64,000 nucleotides of DNA, from NCBI RefSeq assembly GCF_025399795.1, contig NZ_JAODTZ010000004.1, positions 1 to 64,000 of the forward strand. Direction: 5' to 3'. The notes below the pieces were generated by a model, which worked only from the letters and a program-made list of their open reading frames with translations, made no database searches and was not told where the DNA came from. The position numbers were made by a program, and so were the translations under genes. Source of the stretch: Streptomyces rhizosphaerihabitans. GTDB taxonomy: Bacteria > Actinomycetota > Actinomycetes > Streptomycetales > Streptomycetaceae. This document shows, piece by piece, positions 55,038 to 64,000 of this stretch; the stretch's first letter is position 1; the number at the start of each line of letters is the position of its first letter.

Positions 55038-56240
55038 TCACACCAGTCGGCGTGTCACCAGGTCCCACACGGTCTCGGCCAGCGCTTCCTTGGGTCCGTG
55101 GGGCACCGGGGTCTCACTTCCGTCGGCTCCGAGCACCACCGCCTCGTTCTCCTCCGAGCCGAAAGTCTTGCGTTCCCCCACCTCGTTCACCACCAGCAGA
55201 TCGCAGCCCTTGCGCTCCAGCTTCGTCCGTCCGTTGGCGAGGACGTCGTCGGTCTCGGCGGCGAATCCGACGACCACCTGGCCGGCGCGCGCACGGTCCG
55301 CGGAGATCTCCGCGAGGATGTCCGGGTTGCGGACGAGGACGATCGGCTCCGGCTCCAGGCCGTCCTTCTTCTTGATCTTCCCGGTCGCGTACGACTGCGG
55401 GCGGAAGTCCGCCACCGCGGCCGCCATCACCACCGCGTCGGCGTCCGGGGCCGCCTTCAGCACGGCCTCCCGCATCTGCACGGCTGTGCCGACCTGGACC
55501 ACGTCGACCCCGGCCGGGTCCGCGAGGCCCGTGTTCGCCGCGATCAGCGTGACCCTGGCGCCGCGCGCGGCGGCGGTGCGGGCGAGCGCGTACCCCTGCT
55601 TGCCCGAGGAACGGTTGCCGAGGAAGCGGACGGGGTCGAGGGGCTCACGGGTGCCGCCCGCGCTGACGACGACATGGCGGCCGGCGAGATCCGGCTCGGT
55701 GACACCCCTGGCGAGCACGCGACGGCAGACCTCGAAGATCTCCCCGGGGTCGGGCAGGCGTCCCTTGCCGGTGTCGACGCCGGTCAGGCGCCCCACGGCG
55801 GGCTCGACGACCACGGCACCACGCCGCCGCAGGGTCGCCACGTTCTCCTGGGTCGCCGGGTGCTCCCACATCTCGGTGTGCATGGCGGGCGCGAAGACGA
55901 CCGGGCAGCGGGCGGTGAGCAGGGTGTTGGTGAGGAGGTCGTCGGCCAGTCCGTGGGCGGCCTTGGCGAGCATGTCGGCGGTCGCGGGGGCGACCACCAC
56001 GAGGTCGGCGTGCTGCCCGATGCGGACGTGCGGGACCTCGTGGACGTCCGACCAGACCTCGGTGGAGACGGGGTGGCCCGACAGCGCGGACCAGGTGGCG
56101 GCGCCGACGAAGTGCAGTGCGGACGCGGTGGGCACGACCCGCACGTCATGGCCCGACTCCGTCAGTCGTCGCAGCAGCTCACAGGCCTTGTACGCGGCGA
56201 TGCCACCGCTGACGCCCAGAACGACCCTCGGCTTGTCCAC
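55038..56240 (-). CDS. coaBC: Bifunctional phosphopantothenoylcysteine decarboxylase/synthetase
   Basis: This 400-residue protein (also called Dfp) makes two steps of coenzyme A synthesis. The CoaC flavodoxin-like domain (1-185) has GVSGGIAAYK, the catalytic His in HEVPHVRIG and PAMHTEMW. The CoaB domain (about 195-400) has SAGGTREPLDPVRFLGNRSSGKQG and DAVVMAAAVADFRP. GTG 56240 with GGAGAG is preferred to an upstream ATG at 56264 that lacks a ribosome-binding site. Confidence 0.96.
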   Translation of the reverse strand: MDKPRVVLGVSGGIAAYKACELLRRLTESGHDVRVVPTASALHFVGAATWSALSGHPVSTEVWSDVHEVPHVRIGQHADLVVVAPATADMLAKAAHGLADDLLTNTLLTARCPVVFAPAMHTEMWEHPATQENVATLRRRGAVVVEPAVGRLTGVDTGKGRLPDPGEIFEVCRRVLARGVTEPDLAGRHVVVSAGGTREPLDPVRFLGNRSSGKQGYALARTAAARGARVTLIAANTGLADPAGVDVVQVGTAVQMREAVLKAAPDADAVVMAAAVADFRPQSYATGKIKKKDGLEPEPIVLVRNPDILAEISADRARAGQVVVGFAAETDDVLANGRTKLERKGCDLLVVNEVGERKTFGSEENEAVVLGADGSETPVPHGPKEALAETVWDLVTRRLV

Positions 56241-56331
56241 CGTCTCTCCCCGGCTCGGAAACATACGACTCTCATGACACACCACAGGCCCGGCAGTCGC
56301 GCCGCCGGGCCTGGGATGAGCAGATGAACGA

Positions 56332-56604
56332 CTACTGAGCGGGGCCTTCGACGGCCTCGGAGGTCAGCAGACCCGCGTTGATCTCGCGCAGGGCGATCGA
56401 CAGCGGCTTCTCGTGGACGTGGGTGTCGACGAGCGGACCGACGTACTCGAGGAGGCCCTCGCCGAGCTGCGAGTAGTACGCGTTGATCTGGCGGGCACGC
56501 TTGGCCGCGTAGATCACCAGGCTGTACTTCGAGTCGGTGGCCTCGAGAAGCTCGTCGATCGGAGGGTTGATGATGCCCTCGGGAGCAGTGATGGAAGAGG
56601 ACAC
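56332..56604 (-). CDS. rpoZ: RNA polymerase omega subunit
   Basis: Omega helps fold and assemble the beta' subunit. It is 90 residues from GTG 56604, the normal Streptomyces length, with [34 protein letters not shown] as the conserved core. An upstream in-frame start would add non-conserved residues overlapping gmk. It follows gmk by 37 bases. Loss of omega in Streptomyces impairs differentiation. Confidence 0.96.
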   Translation of the reverse strand: MSSSITAPEGIINPPIDELLEATDSKYSLVIYAAKRARQINAYYSQLGEGLLEYVGPLVDTHVHEKPLSIALREINAGLLTSEAVEGPAQ

Positions 56605-56641
56605 GCTCTGCCTTCCGAAAGGTGGAAATTGACCTGAAAGA

Positions 56642-57199
56642 TCAAACAACTTCCACCAAGGCTAGCAGCTCGCGCGCCACGTCCTCGACGGAGGTGTTGA
56701 CCAGGGTGACGTCGAACTCCGGCTCGGCCGCCAGTTCGATCTTGGCCGCGTCCAGCCGGCGCTCGATCACCTCGGGCGGCTCGGTACCCCGCCCGGTGAG
56801 CCTGCGCACCAGCTCCTCCCAGGAGGGCGGGGCCAGGAACACGAGCAGCGCGTCCTCCATGGACTCGCGAACCTGCCGGGCGCCCTGCAGATCGATCTCC
56901 AGAAGGAGCGGCGCACCCGACTCCAGGTGCTCCAGGACGGCGGCGCGCGGAGTCCCGTAACGGTTGCCGGCGAATTCGGCCCACTCCAGGAGTTCGCCGT
57001 TGGCGATCAGCTTGTCCATCTCGTCGTCGGAGACGAAGAAGTAGTGGACACCGTGCTTCTCACCGGGGCGCGGCTTGCGGGTCGTCGCCGACACCGAGAG
57101 CCAGACCTCGGGGTATTCCTTGCGCATATGAGCGACGACCGTGCTCTTGCCGACCCCTGAGGGGCCGGAGAGCACGGTCAGCCGCGGACGTTCACTCAT
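56642..57199 (-). CDS. gmk: Guanylate kinase
   Basis: Gmk phosphorylates GMP to GDP. The 185 residues include the P-loop GPSGVGKST near residue 12, the GMP-binding segment [20 protein letters not shown] and the lid LTGRGTE. ATG 57199 is chosen by family length and position. It lies 37 bases after mihF and before rpoZ. Confidence 0.97.
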   Translation of the reverse strand: MSERPRLTVLSGPSGVGKSTVVAHMRKEYPEVWLSVSATTRKPRPGEKHGVHYFFVSDDEMDKLIANGELLEWAEFAGNRYGTPRAAVLEHLESGAPLLLEIDLQGARQVRESMEDALLVFLAPPSWEELVRRLTGRGTEPPEVIERRLDAAKIELAAEPEFDVTLVNTSVEDVARELLALVEVV

Positions 57200-57236
57200 G
57201 CAGCGATTATTCCAGCAATCCCGGGGTGTCCAGGAC

Positions 57237-57560
57237 TCAGGCGCCGGAACCACCGAACTCGCGCTCCAAAGAGGCGATCTGATTCGAGCCGAGACCACGC
57301 ACACGGCGGCTCTCGGAGATCCCGAGTCGCTCCATGATCTGCTTGGCGCGGACCTTGCCCACGCCCGGCAGGGACTCCAGGAGAGCGGAGACCTTCATCT
57401 TGCCGATGACGTCGTTCTCCTGACCCTGCTTGATGACCTCGTGAAGCGAGGCGCCGGAGTGCTTGAGTCGATTCTTGACCTCGGCCCGCTCCCGGCGAGC
57501 CGCGGCGGCCTTTTCGAGCGCGGCTGCGCGCTGTTCAGGGGTAAGGGGCGGAAGAGCCAC
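57237..57560 (-). CDS. mihF: Actinobacterial integration host factor (sIHF/mIHF)
   Basis: This 107-residue nucleoid protein is essentially the S. coelicolor sIHF sequence as I remember it: [18 protein letters not shown] at the start and [16 protein letters not shown] in the C-terminal helix-two-turn-helix. It binds and compacts DNA and affects development and antibiotic genes. GTG 57560 has GAGGTGA seven bases upstream and gives the known length. Confidence 0.95.
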   Translation of the reverse strand: MALPPLTPEQRAAALEKAAAARRERAEVKNRLKHSGASLHEVIKQGQENDVIGKMKVSALLESLPGVGKVRAKQIMERLGISESRRVRGLGSNQIASLEREFGGSGA

Positions 57561-57870
57561 GCCTACGTCACCTCGGATGTCGAACTGTCGGATACGGACC
57601 GGTGAGGAACCTAGTCGCCCCACACCTGGGAGCTACGGGCAACACGCTCGCCCGTTCTCCTCCCACTGCCTTGTGGCGGTGGGAGCTGCCCCCACTCGAC
57701 GGAGACTAGCGGGCAAGTGCGCCGGAGTCAGCGAGAACAGAGGAAAAGTCCTGGTCAGCCTCCCTGGGGCCCGACATTTCCGACATAACTCCCCGGATTT
57801 GAGAATGTATTCAGACTCGGGACCCTCGGAAGGCACTCCTCGGAGGACTCTCGAACGGCTGTCGGAGGTC
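57561..57870. other. Gene-free gap between pyrF and mihF
   Basis: These 310 bases hold no gene. A hairpin at 57660-57685 (CTCCCACTGCC with GGCGGTGGGAG, one G-T pair, TTGT loop) lies 100 bases before mihF and could be a leader structure or the pyrF terminator. Confidence 0.5.
57660..57685 (-). terminator. Hairpin between pyrF and mihF
   Basis: An 11-bp stem with one G-T wobble and a four-base loop, 186 bases after pyrF and 100 bases before mihF. Confidence 0.5.
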
Positions 57871-58713
57871 TCAGGCCGCCGCCACGGCCGCCCTGATCTC
57901 CTCCGCGAACCCCTCGGCCGACTCGCGCAGGGCCATCACGTCGGGACCGTGACGCAGAACACCCCGGCTCACGTTCGGGACGACATTGCGCACGGCGGAC
58001 CCGAAGACCCCCGCCAGATCGGCCGCGGTCGCTCCCTGGGCACCGATGCCGGGCGCGAGGAGCGGGCCGTTGATGTCCAGATCGTAGGAGGAGAGATCGC
58101 CCAGAGTGGCGCCGACGACCGCGCCGAAGGAGCCGAGCGGCCGCTCGTCCGCGTTCTCGGCGGCCAGATGGCCGAGCATCGTCGCTCCGACGCTGCGTCC
58201 GTCCGCGCGGACGGCGTGCTGCACCTCCCCGCCCTCCGGGTTCGAGGTGAGCGCGAGGACGAAGAGCCCGGCACCGCTCTCTCGCGCCAGCTCCACCGCG
58301 GGCCTCAGCGAGCCGTAGCCCAGGTACGGCGACACGGTCAGCGCGTCCGAGAAGAGCGGCGCGTCCTTGCGCAGGAAGGTCTCGGCGTACGCGGCCATGG
58401 TCGATCCGATGTCGCCGCGCTTGGCGTCCATCACGACCAGCGCCCCGGCCGCCCGCGCCTGTTCGACCGACTTCTCCAGGACGGCGATCCCGCGCGACCC
58501 GAACCGCTCGAAGAACGCGCTCTGCGGCTTCAGGACGGCGACCCGCTCGGCGAGCGCCTCTACGACCGTGCGGCTGAACCGCTCCAGACCCGCGATGTCG
58601 TCACCGAGTCCCCAGTCGGCGAGCAGGGACGCGTGCGGGTCGATGCCCACGCACAGGGGACCGCGCTCGTCCATGGCGCGGCGAAGGCGCGCGCCGAAGG
58701 GTTCCAGGCTCAT
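57871..58713 (-). CDS. pyrF: Orotidine 5'-phosphate decarboxylase, type 2
   Basis: PyrF converts OMP to UMP, the last step of de novo pyrimidine synthesis. At 280 residues it is the longer type-2 form. The catalytic motif VVMDAKRGDIGST near residue 93 has the Asp-Lys pair. The ATG overlaps the pyrD stop by four bases. Confidence 0.96.
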   Translation of the reverse strand: MSLEPFGARLRRAMDERGPLCVGIDPHASLLADWGLGDDIAGLERFSRTVVEALAERVAVLKPQSAFFERFGSRGIAVLEKSVEQARAAGALVVMDAKRGDIGSTMAAYAETFLRKDAPLFSDALTVSPYLGYGSLRPAVELARESGAGLFVLALTSNPEGGEVQHAVRADGRSVGATMLGHLAAENADERPLGSFGAVVGATLGDLSSYDLDINGPLLAPGIGAQGATAADLAGVFGSAVRNVVPNVSRGVLRHGPDVMALRESAEGFAEEIRAAVAAA

Positions 58714-59816
58714 ACGGATTTCCTCACGTCGGCGCCGACCGCGTCGGCGAGGGTGGTGTACGGGCTCGTCCGCAGGCGGGCGGCGAGCCCCTTGTGGATG
58801 GCGCGGCCCCAGAAGGGACCCTCGTAGATGAAGGCGCTGTAGCCCTGGACCAGCGTGGCGCCGGCCAGGATGCGCTGCCAGGCGTCCTCGGCGTTCTCGA
58901 TGCCGCCGACGCCCACCAGGGTGATGCGGTCGCCCACGCGCGCGTAGAGGCGTCGCAGCACCTCCAGGGAGCGCGCCTTGAGCGGCGCGCCCGAGAGGCC
59001 GCCGGTCTCCTTCACCAGGGAGGGATCGGCGGTCAGACCGAGCCCCTCGCGCGCGATGGTCGTGTTCGTGGCGATGATCCCGTCGAGGCCGAGTTCGACG
59101 GCGAGATCGGCGACCGCGTCGACGTCCTCGTCGGCGAGGTCGGGCGCGATCTTGACGAGGAGCGGGACGCGCCGGTCGGTGACGGCGCGGTCGGCGGCCT
59201 CGCGGACGGCGCTGAGCAGCGGGCGCAGCGCCTCGGTGGCCTGGAGGTTGCGCAGGCCGGGGGTGTTCGGGGAGGACACGTTCACGACGAGGTAGTCGGC
59301 GTGCCGGGCGAGGCGCTCGGTCGACTTCACGTAGTCACCGACGGCCTCCGCCTCGGGGACGGCCTTGGTCTTGCCGATGTTGACGCCCACGACGGTCCTG
59401 AACACGGGCGTACGGGCCGCCAGGCGCTCGGAGACGGCCGCGGAGCCCTCGTTGTTGAATCCCATGCGGTTGATCAGCGCGCGGTCCGGCACGAGGCGGA
59501 ACAGCCGCTTCTTGGGGTTGCCCGGCTGCGGCTCCCCGGTGACCGTGCCGATCTCGATGTGGTCGAAGCCGAGCATCGACATCCCGTCGACGGCCACGGC
59601 GTTCTTGTCGAAGCCCGCCGCGAGTCCGAAGGGGCCGTGCATGCGCAGCCCGAGTGCCTCGGTGCGCAGCTCCTTGTGCCGGGGCGCGAGCGCGGCGGCG
59701 ACGAAGGTGCGCAGCACGGGGACGCGGGCGATGAGCCGGATCCAGCGGAAGGCGAGGTGGTGGGCCTGCTCCGGGTCCATCCGCTTGAAGACGAGGGCGA
59801 AGAAGAGCTTGTACAT
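58710..59816 (-). CDS. pyrD: Dihydroorotate dehydrogenase (quinone), class 2
   Basis: A 368-residue FMN enzyme that oxidises dihydroorotate to orotate with quinone, at the membrane. Features: the N-terminal amphipathic quinone-binding helix ([20 protein letters not shown]), [31 protein letters not shown] and the FMN phosphate loop LVGVGGI. ATG 59816 is preferred to ATG 59822 because GAGGA then has proper spacing. pyrF follows with a 4-base overlap. Confidence 0.96.
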   Translation of the reverse strand: MYKLFFALVFKRMDPEQAHHLAFRWIRLIARVPVLRTFVAAALAPRHKELRTEALGLRMHGPFGLAAGFDKNAVAVDGMSMLGFDHIEIGTVTGEPQPGNPKKRLFRLVPDRALINRMGFNNEGSAAVSERLAARTPVFRTVVGVNIGKTKAVPEAEAVGDYVKSTERLARHADYLVVNVSSPNTPGLRNLQATEALRPLLSAVREAADRAVTDRRVPLLVKIAPDLADEDVDAVADLAVELGLDGIIATNTTIAREGLGLTADPSLVKETGGLSGAPLKARSLEVLRRLYARVGDRITLVGVGGIENAEDAWQRILAGATLVQGYSAFIYEGPFWGRAIHKGLAARLRTSPYTTLADAVGADVRKSV

Positions 59817-59878
59817 GATCATGTCCTCGAAAGAGCCCGGTGAAGGGCGCCTCTTGAAGGGGCAGGGGGCCTCATGAA

Positions 59879-59908
59879 GAGGGGGACACCGTTTCCGGTG
59901 TCCCCCTC
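59879..59908 (-). terminator. Hairpin between carB and pyrD
   Basis: A perfect 13-bp stem (GAGGGGGACACCG with its complement) and TTTC loop lie 8 bases past the carB stop. It would limit read-through from carAB into pyrDF. Confidence 0.75.
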
Positions 59909-59915
59909 AGGGCTG

Positions 59916-63216
<3,301 letters not shown>

Positions 63217-63224
<8 letters not shown>

Positions 63225-64000
63225 GCTGGCCCTCCATCAGAGATACGAAGCGGTCGAACAGGTAGGCGGCGTCGTGCGGTCCTGCCGCCGCTTCGGGGTG
63301 GTACTGGACGCTGAAGGCCGGCTGGTCGAGCAGCTGGAGGCCCTCCACCACGTTGTCGTTGAGGCAGACGTGGGAGACCTCGGCGCGGCCGTAGGGGGTC
63401 TCGGAGACCTCGTCGAGCGGGGCGTCGACGGCGAAGCCGTGGTTGTGCGCGGTGACCTCGACCTTGCCGGTCGTACGGTCCTGCACGGGCTGGTTGATGC
63501 CGCGGTGGCCGTACTTCAGCTTGTACGTGCCGAAGCCGAGGGCGCGGCCGAGGATCTGATTGCCGAAGCAGATGCCGAAGAGCGGCGTCTTGCGGGCGAG
63601 GACCTCCTGCATGACGGACACCGGTCCGTCGGCGGTCGCCGGGTCGCCGGGGCCGTTGGAGAAGAAGACGCCGTCGGGGTTCACGGCGTAGATGTCCTCG
63701 GCGGTGGCCGTCGCGGGCAGCACGTGCACCTCGATGCCGCGTTCGGCCATCCGGTGCGGGGTCATGCCCTTGATGCCCAGGTCGACGGCTGCGACGGTGA
63801 ACTTCGCCGTGCCGATCGGGACGGCTTCGCCGTCGGGGCCGATCGCGGGGACGACGTACGCCTCCTTGGTGGCGACCTCGGCGGCGAGGTTCGCGCCCTT
63901 CATCTCGGGCGCCTGGCGCACCTCGGCGAGCATGGTGCCCGCGTCGGGCAGCGCGTTGCCGGAGAAGATGCCGACGCGCATGGCGCCGCGCTCGCGCAGA
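63217..64000 (-). CDS. carA: Carbamoyl-phosphate synthase small subunit (5' end outside window)
   Basis: CarA is the glutaminase that feeds ammonia to CarB. About 260 residues of the C-terminal part are present; the family is about 380, so the N-terminal third lies beyond the right edge. The class I amidotransferase triad is visible: Cys in [15 protein letters not shown], His and Glu in [12 protein letters not shown]. The frame stays open to position 64000. It precedes carB with an 8-base overlap. Confidence 0.97.

Overview
The window is high-GC actinobacterial DNA. The coding style (GTG starts, rare TTA codons), the FMN riboswitch ahead of ribE-ribM-ribBA-ribH, a mihF (sIHF) gene and a conservon-type kinase/roadblock/DUF742 set all point to Streptomyces. 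Gene content and order resemble, from memory, the S. coelicolor stretch around SCO1430 to SCO1483. It looks chromosomal and mostly housekeeping. I see no insertion sequence, integrase, CRISPR array or biosynthetic cluster.

Left part (1-13.9 kb): an amino acid permease, an unrecognised protein with three TTA codons, a small P-loop kinase, and a TPR/AAA+ (CbxX/EccA-like) protein that also has a TTA codon. Two overlapping CNNM/CBS membrane proteins follow. Then comes one long leftward operon headed by an FMN riboswitch: riboflavin synthase, riboflavin transporter RibM, RibBA, RibH, HisE, HisG and a small membrane protein.

Middle (13.9-40.4 kb): this is the accessory-like part. Its first 740 bp hold a chitinase-type promoter and a strong hairpin but no chitinase. 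After that come an SDR protein, a ROK regulator divergent from an MFS transporter with a clear palindrome between them, a thioesterase, a secreted alginate-lyase-domain protein, an NCS2 permease, a GH6 glycosidase with TTA at codon 4, a DUF5995 protein and an LLM oxidoreductase. A pair very like lysine 2-monooxygenase and 5-aminovaleramidase (DavB/DavA) follows, then a conservon without its GTPase. Next are a HAD-endonuclease/phosphatase fusion and a four-gene ABC importer with a divergent GntR regulator. The section ends with an amino acid permease and an Lrp regulator. Helically phased TTGCG motifs occur upstream of both the DavA-like gene and the permease-Lrp pair, suggesting one amino-acid regulon.

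Right part (40.4-64 kb): a GuaB1-type enzyme, a lipoprotein guanyl-RNase with its barstar inhibitor, a SorC-type regulator, rpe, an MMPL exporter, a 23-bp minisatellite, rsmB, fmt, a small HTH protein, an ATPase-dead priA, metK, coaBC, rpoZ, gmk, mihF, pyrF, pyrD, carB and the 3' part of carA. This is a translation, one-carbon, nucleotide and coenzyme block read leftward, with the pyrimidine genes at its upstream end.
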